Part shown: one piece after another, positions 35,845-46,394 of the stretch
Layout: each line of letters opens with the position of its first letter
Position numbering within the stretch: position 1 is the stretch's first letter
Assembly: GCA_020081605.1 (NCBI GenBank)
Contig: JAHREC010000042.1
Span: 1-64,000, forward strand
DNA: 64,000 nucleotides
Source: Albifimbria verrucaria
Lineage: Eukaryota; Ascomycota; Sordariomycetes; Hypocreales; Stachybotryaceae
Direction: 5' to 3'
The notes under the pieces: model-generated
What the model saw: the letters and a program-made list of their open reading frames with translations, nothing else
Database searches by the model: none
What the model was told of the DNA's origin: nothing
Position numbers and translations under genes: made by a program

Positions 35845-37654
35845 ATGGAGGCTCTTCCAGGACAGGAGCAGCGTATCGTCTGGCAGGAGATTGAACACAA
35901 TTTCTGGGACGAGATGAAGCGTAAATGGCAGGAGGAACAGGAGACCGCTGAAGAGGAACATCGCAGAACCACCTTAGAGATTCAGGTTGAGGTTGCACAT
36001 CTCAATGGACACTGCAGCCAACTGGCCGAGACTCAGAAAAGTCTGGCGGAGCAGCTAGCTCAGGTTGAGGCCGAGCTATCACGAAAAGTCCAGGAGCGCG
36101 ACGACAAGGCCAACACCTTCCACACACATGAGTTGGATTACCGACGGAATCAGCAACAAAGGCTGGCCAAGCGGGGACAGGTCATAAACGCAATGACCGA
36201 CTATTTTCAGAATATGCGTGGTGAGGATGCCTCAGTCGAGAGTAACGGGGCGCCTGAAGAGTCTGACGAAGTCCTTCGCCAAAGCGTCACACCCACGCAG
36301 GGGATGGTCCGAACAGGCCAGCTGATTGCCAGTCAAGAGACAAACCACGCCGTACGCGCCGCTGTAGACGTAGATGGAGATTATCATCACGGAGAAGATC
36401 CAAATGGTGCTACTGGGCAGGCGACCTGCGACGAAGCTGACATGCACATGTGTATGGAAACGACCGCAGAGGCTACATTACGTGAGGCTGCCGGGTTGGA
36501 CTTTGAATCGACCACCGAGTCGGACCCTACGAGCCAAATGAAAGCCAGCGACAGATTGACCATGCGGAATACGCAAGAGCCAGAACAGCTTCCTACAACT
36601 GCAGAACCGAGAGACTACCCCTTCCGGCGGCTTTACACCTTCCAACGGTCGAAGCACATCTCCATCGCACAACGCCCCGACGCCCACGGTTGATCCAACG
36701 GAGGCATCGCCACAACCTACTGACGCTTTGCCTACTGACTCTTTGTTTGAGGAGAATACACGTGAGAATCTTATTCTCAGAGACGATGGCACTGTCTACA
36801 CACACCCTGACTGCGTCCAGGGCGTGCCTCTCGTGAAGATTGACGAGAGTCACCCTTACTGGGATCCTTCATGGCCCAACGTGAAGTCAGTCATCGAACC
36901 AGCTCTCCGAATTTGGAAAGAAAAGAATCAGGCTATTCGCGATAATGGGTCCAAGGATGAGAAGAAGGACGATGCCAAGTACCAGACAGGACGACAGGTC
37001 AATCGAGGCCACCGTATCTTGGCATTTCTAGATGAGGGCGAAATTAATCCTTACCAGCTGCTCAGCAAGCACTATACAGAATCTGCCAAGGGTAGCATCA
37101 TATGTTATGATACACTCTTTAGATTAGCAGAGACGCTGTTCGAGCTTTCCAAGTTCAATCTCAAAGTCAAGCCCGTGGAGTGGCTACGACATCGGCTGCA
37201 TGAGCTCATCGTCGAAAAAGGGCCTGCCTTCAATTACACAGCAACCATTCATAGCTTTTATCATGACGAGAAGCTCTCAACGCTGCGTGCCAAGAATGGC
37301 TTCAAGAATATTGGACGTCCCCGGATGTCTGTAGCTGACTCAAACAAAAGGCCGAAACGCAAATATCGCTGCGAGAACATCAATACTAGCACCGGAAAGA
37401 TTTGCAATGAAATATTCACGAGGTCCCGCAATCTTAACAGACATCAAAATAGACTCCACAATCCCCAAAGGCAAAAGGTTTGCTGCATCGATTGTAACCC
37501 AGAGAGGACTTTCAGCCGGCAAGATTATCTGATCAGACACCGGCGGCGCTTCCATCCTGATAAGGAACCACCAACAAAGCGTCATCCCGGAGGAGTCCAA
37601 AGACCCGGAACTGGCCCAAGGCGTCCCTTACGGGTACGACTACGGGCCACCTAA
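35845..37654 (+). CDS. Coiled-coil and C2H2 zinc-finger protein, frameshifted in the middle
   Basis: ATG at 35845 opens a frame to 36693. It has a long charged helix (about residues 5-115, rich in Glu, Gln, Lys and Arg, with LAEQLAQVEAELSRKVQERD) typical of a coiled coil, then an acidic disordered stretch. A second frame, open from about 36560 to the stop at 37654, carries a Ser/Pro/Thr linker (TPTVDPTEASPQP) and a helical domain. It ends in two C2H2 fingers: C-x10-C-x12-H-x4-H (YRCENINTS ... RHQNRLH) and C-x2-C-x14-H-x4-H (CIDCNPERTF ... RHRRRFH). Basic residues precede and follow them. No intron with correct phase joins the frames; both candidate acceptors hit stops. A one-base shift near 36560-36620 is therefore implied. 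The likely role is nucleic-acid binding, with no specific function inferred. A truncated inverted copy lies at 24.5-24.8 kb. Confidence 0.7.
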
Positions 37655-38826
37655 ACCATCTACTCTATGTATCGCAAAGAATATCAAGATTCGGAATGGC
37701 CTAAAGCTCGCACTGCTGAAATTATGCCTGCAAAGTCTTAGGGTTGGTACAGTTTGGTTCACAACCAGATTCCTCTTTTTGCAACTATGAACCTGCAAAT
37801 GAGGTCCACTTGTCCACTTTTAACTTAATCTAACCAATCATTTCGCATGGTTGCGCCCTAAGAAAAGAACAAAGAGTGTTCACAGCGGAAGGTGGTTTTG
37901 AACATAACTGTAGGGCAGTGTGTTTAAGGTGGCGAGTTTACTGAAGCTAGAAAGGATAGTGACAACCATAGACGCATCGTATAGATCATCTTTTAAGTTC
38001 ATAGTCAACATTTTCGAGCAGGAGATTTTGATGCCGCCGTATTTTACATGAATATCGTCGACCTCTCAGTGTCAGGAGTTGTGTAGAAAGAGGGACCACC
38101 CGCTACCAAAAAAGACCCACCAAGCCACTCATATTAGATTAACGTGTTAAACCAGGGAAAATCAGTCTGACGGGGAGTTTTAGAATACAGTATTGGTAAT
38201 GGATAGTTTTGCGTGACGTGAGGGTGAGAAGGGATGTTAAATTAACTCAACCTTAGCGATCATATCAACGCTAGAAGGCTGCACAGTACTCGTCATCGGA
38301 CGGCTTGTCCTGCCACCCAAGCCGGAACAACTTGGAGATAACAAGTTAGGCGAAGCCTACCTGAATAAAGCAACCTTCACTATGTTGTGGTCGATGCGAT
38401 TACTCACAATATCGAGGAGATGGAACAGGTACGTGAACAGTGCCGACGGTAAGCAGTGCCGACGGTAAGGCGTGTGGATGGTAAGGCGTGTGGACGTTGA
38501 ACTGTTTAATGTCAGAGAAACATACAGTACAGTAAATCCTCAACCAGTCTAAGCCTCGACTGGTGACAGGGCGACACTGGCGGGCCGATCGCTGGTTTGG
38601 ACCTGTATCTGAATTACGAATCGGCGGCGCATTTTTATTGACCTTAGCCGCCGTAAGCGTGTGGGTACGAGCTAGTAAATTGATCTAGTCTGCAAGCAGG
38701 GCAAGCCAAGGATTTGTGAATTAACATCCAATCCGGAGGGGCTTAGCTTCCCCATGCCTTGTCTTGACAGAGTGAGTCAGTTTGTCAGGGCGCCAGTGAT
38801 GTAAAAAGAGGTTCAGTATTGAGGAG
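37655..38826. other. Intergenic, no supportable gene
   Basis: Contains stop codons in all frames throughout and a short minisatellite near 38438. No signal or motif is seen. Confidence 0.6.
38438..38495. repeat. 16-bp minisatellite, about 3-4 imperfect copies
   Basis: Successive units GTGCCGACGGTAAGCA, GTGCCGACGGTAAGGC, GTGTGGATGGTAAGGC and a partial GTGTGGACG. Confidence 0.85.
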
Positions 38827-39065
38827 TTGCATACTCAGAACGCTGACCTTCGACGTCCATACTCCGCCTCAGCGCACAGATTCAAAACAAGCAGGGTAAA
38901 CTTGGTTGAGACAATTAATGTTTTTGTAATATATGCCATATATTTTAAAATAGCATTAACTGAGTATTTTGCAAAAGTATTAATTGTCTCTTCCAGGCTT
39001 GCTTGTTTAAATCTGTGTGCTGGAGCATAGCGTTGATGTTGAGGGTCAAGTTTCCGATCATGCAA
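38827..39065. mobile_element. Inverted-repeat element, about 239 bp
   Basis: The two halves are inverted copies for roughly 100 bp each. Shared blocks, outer to inner: TTGCAT, a GACC/TC/ACGTC-like stretch, GCACACAGATT or GCGCACAGATT, AAACAAGCA and GAGACAATTAAT, around a short AT-rich centre. As a result both strands encode near-identical peptides (HRFK near the N-terminus, then ETIN). The ends read TTGCAT ... ATGCAA. No transposase is present and no clear target duplication is visible. This is a MITE-like or foldback element of unassigned family. Confidence 0.75.
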
Positions 39066-40234
39066 TTCCTATTTTTATTTTTTTTATTTTTTTTTATTTT
39101 TACGCCGCCGCCTGCTTGACAATCTAGCTCTTTTCAAGGAAAGTGCTCAAGTTGAGGTCAAGCTCGTTGAGCATTTCACAGCAACTAGACTACATTCCAC
39201 CAGACCGTAGGCAAACGCCCTTTCGTGCATCGTACTACCTCAAAAATCCCTAGCTTGCAGACTAGCATCCATTCAACAACTCGTCCCCACTCACTTGCCC
39301 CAGTTTAGGTCATGTAAAATGCACCGCCCGGTCATACTGTAACTCTAATACGCGTCCAATCTAGTGATGGGCCTACTGGTATCGCCATGTCACCACTCGT
39401 CAAGACTTAAATTGATGAAGGATTTATATTTCTCTGACATTCAACGGCTCAATATCCTCACATCTCAAAGTTCATACAGCTTAACTTTCATACAACTCAA
39501 CGTTCACACAGCTCGCACATATTATTCCGCCTCTTCAGTGTTCGTATGGACCGCAACATCGCCATGGTTGTTTTTATCACTTTGCTCCGCCCGACTTGTC
39601 ATCGCCTGGTCATTCGGCTCGGTCGGCTTAGCCGACTCAGTCTAGAATGGTTAGTGCTTATAGACCGTGTCATAGAATCATGACAGTCTGAAACCGAGTG
39701 CCGTAGTCTTTGACATGACTGATGAAGTTGAGTTAGTGGAAATGTTCCTTCTTCTCTTTAAATCATCCAAGCCTTGCAAGGTCACATCTTACCAATATTT
39801 TACCATACTACTGTATAAAACATATCCATAGTTCGACTACAGTACCTACTGTATCAGACATTTGAGTAACTGAGGGAAAAAAGAGTGAACACTTGTAAGC
39901 ATGCTTCATGTATAGAGCATGTGTGCTAATGTTGTTTGTATCATCCTATAACATACTGTATATACAGGTGGGTCAGTGCTGTCTGTGAATCTAAAATGTA
40001 ATCCATGACTTGGATACGCTACAGTACCCCTAGGATGTGTAGTCAATATGTAGCTTGTGAGACGATAATGACACAGCTCATCCTCATGTTGCCTGACTCA
40101 ACGAACCACAAGTTGCCCAGCCGTACCTGCCAGTTTCTCTTTGGACATAAGAAGCCAATACTTTCCTGGTAAGATGTTTGATGCTGAACCACTGCAGGAA
40201 TATTGTCGAAAAAAAAAAAAAAATAACGTGAAAG
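39066..40234. other. Upstream region of the glycoside hydrolase gene
   Basis: Begins with a T-rich tract (39075-39105). A run of A bases (about 40209-40223) sits just upstream of the start codon of the next gene. No other gene is supported. The interval presumably contains that gene's promoter, but I see no clear TATA. Confidence 0.5.
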
Positions 40235-41242
40235 ATGATTGGGAAACCTTTTCTGAACTTGTGCATAAATGCGATTCTATTATTTCAATTTGCAGACTGC
40301 AGGCTCAATACAGAAACTATAGCGCTATCATCTCGGTCAATTCCCTCAACGGCGACTGTTGACACGCTAAAGGTTCTTTCAGGCATCCCTGACTTGAACT
40401 CGACTTCTGCCACACTGCGAAGGTTTGTCGCCTCTTCCACACAAAGACTGCGCTACTCAGAAAATGTTGGCACTGTTCTGCCAAGGTCAAACATTCCATG
40501 CGACCAGAATACTAAATCCAAGTTTCCTTTACATAAGAAAGGGCTAGCTTACAACGACACCCAGCTAGCTCACAGGTTTGCATCTCAATGTTCTAACTGC
40601 GGCTGGGCATATAACTGGGATTCACAACCACAAGGGCTCGAGGACTCCATCGACTTTATCCCGCTCCTCTGGAGCAACTCGCCAACCCATACCTCTCGCT
40701 TTCCCGAGAACGTATCCAACGCCTTGAAAAAAGGTGCAAGAGCAATCTTCAGCTTCAACGAGCCCGACAATGCGGATCAAGCCAACATCAATCCCGTCGA
40801 AGCAGCAAAGGCTCATTCACATCATCTTAACCCCTACGCTGGCCTGGCGTTGATCGGTGCACCTAGCGTGACGAGCAGCAACAAATGTGGAGAAGGTCTC
40901 TGTTGGCTGCAAAGGTTCTTCGAGGCCTGCGCTGCGCTAGCGGGCGGCTGTCAAGTGGACTTTTGTAACGTACACTGGTACTCAACCGTAGAGCACGGAG
41001 ATGAGCTATTCAATTTTCTTAAGCGCGCATACGATGTTTGTCGTGGCAAACACATCTGGTTGACCGAGTTTGCTGTCGCAGGTTCTGATGTTGAAGTGGC
41101 TGAGTGGCTGACGAGAGCTATTCCCAGGCTCAATGCTTTGCCTTACCTGGATGCGTTTGCCTATTTCATGGTGACTGCTGGAAGCCTCATGAAAACCAAC
41201 GACGAGCTGAGTTCTTCCGGTAAGATTTATGCCTCAACATGA
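40235..41242 (+). CDS. Secreted glycoside hydrolase, GH128 / Asl1-like (Glyco_hydro_cc)
   Basis: A single intronless frame of 335 residues begins at ATG 40235. The N-terminus (PFLNLCINAILLFQFADC) is a plausible signal peptide. A low-complexity linker of about 90 residues follows, then the TIM-barrel domain from about residue 105. Landmarks are RGLAYN-like KKGLAYNDTQLAH, WAYNWDSQP, DFIPLLWSN, the acid/base motif IFSFNEPDNADQANI, LIGAPSVT, CQVDFCNVHWY and the second catalytic motif HIWLTEFAVAG, ending in FAYFMV. Both expected glutamates (in FNEPD and in TEF) are present. Family members hydrolyse beta-1,3-glucan or act at the cell wall; Asl1 in fission yeast is a wall protein. The absence of breaks makes this the best-preserved recognisable gene in the window. 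Confidence 0.9.
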   Translation: MIGKPFLNLCINAILLFQFADCRLNTETIALSSRSIPSTATVDTLKVLSGIPDLNSTSATLRRFVASSTQRLRYSENVGTVLPRSNIPCDQNTKSKFPLHKKGLAYNDTQLAHRFASQCSNCGWAYNWDSQPQGLEDSIDFIPLLWSNSPTHTSRFPENVSNALKKGARAIFSFNEPDNADQANINPVEAAKAHSHHLNPYAGLALIGAPSVTSSNKCGEGLCWLQRFFEACAALAGGCQVDFCNVHWYSTVEHGDELFNFLKRAYDVCRGKHIWLTEFAVAGSDVEVAEWLTRAIPRLNALPYLDAFAYFMVTAGSLMKTNDELSSSGKIYAST

Positions 41243-41888
41243 CAAAGTTCCACTTCGAGGTAATGTATAATTTTGTCCATATTTTTGTCTTTATATTTTC
41301 CTTCGTCTTGGAACAACAGACCTTTTGGTGGCGGCTCTTTCTCTTCACTAAATGCCGAGCCACCCACACCTTGCATTGCATGATGCCTTGTTAGGCGACA
41401 TGGTTAGGATGGATTGGCGAATGACCCACCTACCCTGAACTATAACGCACCCCGCCCAGGCGATCACTCAAGCGATCACTGTTCAGGAATTAAATATCCT
41501 AGGTTCGTTACGATATAATATTGGACAATCTACGAATGTATAATATTGTATAAAACGGTCCAGTACCCAGATTGCGAGCATGCCGCGTCCGGTTTTCTGG
41601 CACACAACAAATGTCGATCTTGGCATAGGTAATGTTGGCGGCTCGGTGCAGTCCGAAGATCGTTTGTAATACATGAGTCAGTGAGAAAACAAGTGAGCAA
41701 ATAAATGAGAAAGCCAAGCAGGCAAGCAAGCTTTAGCTTTATGTATATAAGACTTTTCTAAATACATCGGAACTGTGGCATGCATAGAATGGTTCCAGAT
41801 TAAATATGAGAAAAGAGGCCAAGGAATCGTGTAGCAAAGACGTGTAGAACACGTTGAATTCCTCCGAGGCACACTTCAAAGGACTCTC
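41243..41888. other. Intergenic between convergent genes
   Basis: Lies between the 3' ends of the plus-strand hydrolase and the minus-strand pseudogene. Only short frames. A small GCGATCACT duplication occurs near 41461-41480. Confidence 0.5.
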
Positions 41889-43306
41889 TCAATTTACAAA
41901 CAGCCCCTGATCAGCACACCCAAACAAACGATCGATGAAGTCCTGCGGAATATTGCGAATTGTCTCCTCGAATTGCTTATCGCGGGGCATATTGCCCTCT
42001 TTCTGCCAGTTTTTGGGGTCAATATTATACAAGATTTTGAGCACATCTCCCCTGTCGCATTCCATAACCGGGCGAGAATGACGAACTCCATTGGGATAGT
42101 GCAACCGCGTGAGTAGACACGTATCCATTCTCCGATCGCCGAATTCCCGATGACGATTGTTGCAAAATCGACGTAAAGTCCTTCGTGAATCAGATCCAGG
42201 GCTAGAGGCTCATCGAAGTATATTAAGATGCAACGGGACGTGCAAGCGGAGCTCTCGATACTGAGATAGATCGCGTGTCCCAGGCCCTGACTATCGGCAC
42301 AGTCATGGATCCGAGATATAGCTCCGTCAGGGCCCTCCTCATCACAAGGCTGGTTCGGTTGGCCAGAGTAAGCTCGTGAAAACTCCAAATGCAAAGACGA
42401 CGACCTTTTGATACGGCATTTGAGAACCCCAGCGGCTAATTTCTTATCGGCTTGCTTAGATGTTGTCCGCAAAATATTGTTTCTTGCGTAACTGGTAATC
42501 CCGGACGTCGGTGGCCACCTCTTGCCGAGACTGTCACTGAAAGCATGCGGAGGCAATGCTGGAACTGTCTTTAACGATTTCCGGAAGTGGGCTTCCGAGA
42601 GTCTTTCCGACATCAATAATGCAATGGAAAAACAGAGTTTCAACTTTTTCTGGAGTGTCATGGATTCATTGAATTGAATGATGGTATTTCCACCTGATAG
42701 ATAGGTCGAAGGGGTCGCCATAGAGCCAAAGAACTCCGCAGTGTGAAGCTTGTAGAAGCGAGTCTTTGCCGTTTCTAAGCTGATAACAGGGTCTTGATGA
42801 TCATCACTGGTGATGAAGCAGGTGAACGAGGTCGTCTTTCCCAAATCCCATTCCAACTGTAGCATTGGTTGCGTCTTCTTCGGCGAGGATGGGTTTGAAG
42901 ATAATCCCACATGTTGGAATTCGATACCCTTCTGGTCTTAAATGACAGGATTCTTCTCTAGAAATTCTCTACCCTCTTGATGGGATTTATCATCGTAAAC
43001 ACAGCAGACGAAAATCATTTTTGGGAAGAAGGCTCCGTGAGTAGCACGCAGCTAATTGTCTGTGAACAAAGTAGAAACTCCAAAGGTCGTTGTGAATAAT
43101 TTGGTCCGCGGCTTTCTAGGATACCGGTATGAGCTGTGATGCGGGACTATTTTCACTTTAAATGCGCAAAGAAGATCGCAAGGAAATAGGAGAGAGACAT
43201 ATTCTGCCTTGTCATCGGACGGCTGTACATTTTCGCCTCCACATACCCCCGCTGCACTGCTGTCGTCCTTGATGAATGTAAGTCTGATCCTAGTCTGCTC
43301 AGCCAT
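41889..43306 (-). pseudogene. Unrecognised gene with two in-frame stops and a 3' frameshift
   Basis: From ATG 43306 (MAEQTRIRLTFIKDDSSAAG) one frame runs to about 42120. It is interrupted only by TAG at 43054-43052 (after STLFTDN) and TAA at 42940-42938 (after KNPVI). Coding-like sequence continues directly after each stop (LRATHGAFFPKMIFVCCVY; DQKGIEFQHVGLSSNP). Both stops could derive from CAG or CAA. Later landmarks are LQLEWDLGKTTSFTCFITSD, YKLHTAEFFGSMATPS and NTIIQFNESMTLQKK. Near 42125 the likely reading moves to another frame, giving DVLKILYNIDPKNWQKEGNM to a stop at 41889. A repaired product would exceed 450 residues. I recognise no family, and there is no signal peptide or membrane helix. 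Confidence 0.65.
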
Positions 43307-45845
43307 CTAGACACTAAATCCCAACTGGCAGCAATCGCCACAGAGGCATAGGGAGCTGCTGCCTCTCAAGGGAGTACAAGAGCCCGAACTCTCCATCAGC
43401 GTCATGATCAAAGGCGGTTAGGTCTAGAATCAACCATCGTCTTTCAGTTTATCGAATGAGGCACACTTCATGTCCTGTCACGGTCATATAGTACAGTCCT
43501 CGAACTCTATGCATTTGATCGAACGGCATCGATCCCAAAAGTGCCGTACGAAACGCCTACGGGCAAACGCCTACGGGCAAACATACAGACAGTTGCTGTC
43601 AACCTGGTGGTCAAGGTTGGTCATGTGGGTCATGTTTTCTGCTCAGCCTCGCAAAATGAGCAGAAAAGCAAAGAGCACTAAAAGGACTGGGTGATCACGA
43701 ACTGCCTGGGATCCGCAGGGGATTTTCATTTGCATCGGCGTCATAACGATAGAGGATCAAGTCGAGTAAACCAACTAGACATGAACCCTGAAAGGCATTA
43801 AAAGCGAAATAAAGAAAAGTAGGAGGTTAAGAAAAAGGGTTAAAAGGACGGAGCATGATAAAGGAGGAAGTACGGAGAAGAAGAGGTGAAGAAGAAGAAT
43901 ACATTTCGTCGTGTCAACCCATCGACGTGGTTCCCTTGCTGTGGATAGTTTGTTTCTCCTATACTTCTAAAGCGATGCTGGGGAAGCTGCTGAGCCACGC
44001 ATGTCTTGCCCCACAGGAGCCTCAGGTTCTTGTCAAGCTGATGATTAGCCGGTGGCAATGCACGAGACTGGCGAAAGCTGTGTGTTTCGATATATCCATA
44101 CTGGACCCGGTGACAACCTTTCGGGGAGCCTCGCTAGGTACCACTGGTTATGAGGTTTGCTCTTAAGTCAGATAAATTGTTGGGAGACTGCTCTCCTAGA
44201 CATCCGCTCGTGCTTCTACAATACCAACGGGAACACACAGCACAAGACATTACAGACTGCTCTTCTCATACTCTGATCACCTGACGAAGTTGCGGGCCTC
44301 AAGTTGAGTTTGTTTGGGTTAATTTATGTTGGCGTCGGCTGGTGTGGGTTGGTATCGGCTGATGAGAGGGTGGATGGATGGATTGATTCGCTGCCCACTT
44401 GACCGTGTATTCGTGAGTGGTAAGTGCATTACTGCGGCAAGGTGGGAGGAGGGTGACTTAGCGTCGATTTCGGGCGAAAGTGGGTAGCGAAGGATCATGA
44501 GAGTGATAGGACGTGAGAATGCATGAGTGGGCTGGGGGTTGGATCTAGAGTCCAATGGCACAGCCCTCGGCTAGAGGGAAATTTTCAAAATTCATCAACT
44601 CGGTCGAACGCAAAACCGTGTGGATTCTGATTCGGTTGATTGCAGCCTCATTGGATATCCAACTCGACGGCAAGCGCGGCGACATTATCGTAACTAGTTG
44701 TGCAAAAGATTGCGTCAGGAGCTCCTGCACAAACCGGGAACAAACCATAGCAAGTCGCTGATATATGCCTACAGTACTATGTACAGAGTATGGCCGTTGG
44801 ATCTTCCCTATCCGCAACATCCGTGGCAAATCAAGTAGGACAATAGCGGGCGACTAGCCGTAAGGAGTTCCATCTCCGTGTTTCTCCCGGTCGTCTATTC
44901 TCCTCCTGTTACTTGTCTTTCGTCCTTCACTGTTGGTTGCAAACAGTCGGAATACAATTTCGTGTTGGTTGACACGACCTTTACACCTCAGGGAAAGATC
45001 CACAGCCCCGCTTATGTCCAGGTCTGGATGACGCTATCGCCGCGGATGCAGGATCAACAGGCTAGTCATCTGGAGATATCTCTTGAAAGTGGCTAAGGAG
45101 ACATGACAAGCGCCGGAAGCCATCCGCTGAGCAGGGCACAAAATGTGTGAAATCGACCATGGTGGGCCCTTTGCCCTGAACCGCCGCCGTTGCTTGGAGC
45201 AATAGCTCCAGGGCAGCATAGAGTACAGTAGTGTGTGAGCATCATCTCAAATAAAGCGCAGGGTGCACGTGGGGATGATGATCCATCGCCGTTGCAGTAG
45301 CTCGCTCTTCCCCACCTCACCAGGCAGTTGCATATCTCTCAAGTCATGTGACATCCCGCTCAACGACCCCAAAACATCATAGGGGAGGGAGAAGGCCAGA
45401 CTGTGGGCAAGGGCAAGAGGGACAAAAAGAGGGTAGAAGGGAACTTCGGGTAAGCAAGGCAGCAAAAAAGCGCAGTGACATTTGTTGTTGTAGGTGACAG
45501 GACGATTTACGGCACTGTCACATTGGTTGTGCCTGAGCGATAATTGTCTCCGTTCGTGTCAGAGCTAGTGCGCGTTGTTGCCAATCATCTTGAAAGACTG
45601 GGCCAACTGACGCTTGTCTTTTACATCTGGACCCGCTACAGTACCGGATGGCCCACAACATATTCCGTAAAATGATCCCGCTTCATCGAAATATGCGGCA
45701 GGTGGACGTACAGTACAGTACATATAACATCTCTTCAAGTTGGCCTGGAGCTGTCTCTATGGAGCTCGACGCTAAGATGTCAGGTCCCGGGGATCAGCGC
45801 GCGGCTTGCCCTGAGTTGGAGAACGAGTGATTCATTTCACGCCAC
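43307..45845. other. No supportable gene
   Basis: Short frames only on both strands. A 14-bp tandem duplication sits at 43551-43582. A purine-rich stretch near 43800-43900 (AAGAAAAG and GAAGAAG runs) creates artificial frames. Confidence 0.55.
43551..43582. repeat. Tandem duplication AAACGCCTACGGGC
   Basis: Two adjacent exact copies of the 14-bp unit plus a few bases of a third. Confidence 0.9.
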
Positions 45846-46190
45846 TCATGGCAACTGCCTTGCAGTCGAGGCAGAACGAGAACGAAGCTTGGTCCAGCAC
45901 GGTGCTGCACCATGCTGAAATGGTCCATGGTTCGTTATCACGAGCAGGAAGAGGCGCGATAGAGATTTTACGAGTCCAGTAAGACCTTTCCCACTGGATC
46001 GGCCCCCAACGAAGGCTGCTAGCCCACGTAGGTTAACGTTAATCGGTGCCGATGAGCTACCTGCGGCAGTGCTAAAGCCACGAAGCTGGTCTAGCACTCG
46101 AAAATATCGCAAACGGTCTCGATTGTCGATTTCGCGGATATTCCGTAGCTTGTTCATTTTCCCGCCTTTTGGGATAGCGCTCCGTACCAT
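45846..46190 (-). pseudogene. Possible dynamin-like GTPase N-terminal remnant
   Basis: An open minus-strand frame from ATG 46190 (114 codons) contains NKLRNIREIDNRDRLRYFRV followed, about 30 residues later, by AFVGGRSSGKGLTGLVKSL. The arrangement (charged helix, then a G-x3-SSGK P-loop like dynamin's GDQSSGKS) suggests the start of a dynamin-type GTPase. The serine after the lysine is not kept and the usual following segment is missing, so at best it is a broken fragment. Chance resemblance cannot be excluded. Confidence 0.3.
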
Positions 46191-46394
46191 TCGTATTTGT
46201 GTGGAGTTGATTCATTTCACATGAGAATTAGCCATGGAGGGGAATGGTGACTGAGAGCCTAGTGCATATCCACTTCCTCACCAGGTGACATGCACCCTAC
46301 TGGAGCCAAGTGAATAGATTCCTCCCACCCTGGCGACCGTTTGCTTTCTTGCCTCGTCGGGGCATCTCAGCCCTTTCAGGATTTCCTGCACACG

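Noticed and set aside
36482..36604. Intron in the zinc-finger gene from GTGAGG to a CAG
   Set aside because: Acceptors with the right phase lead straight into a TGA at 36557, and the others have the wrong phase.
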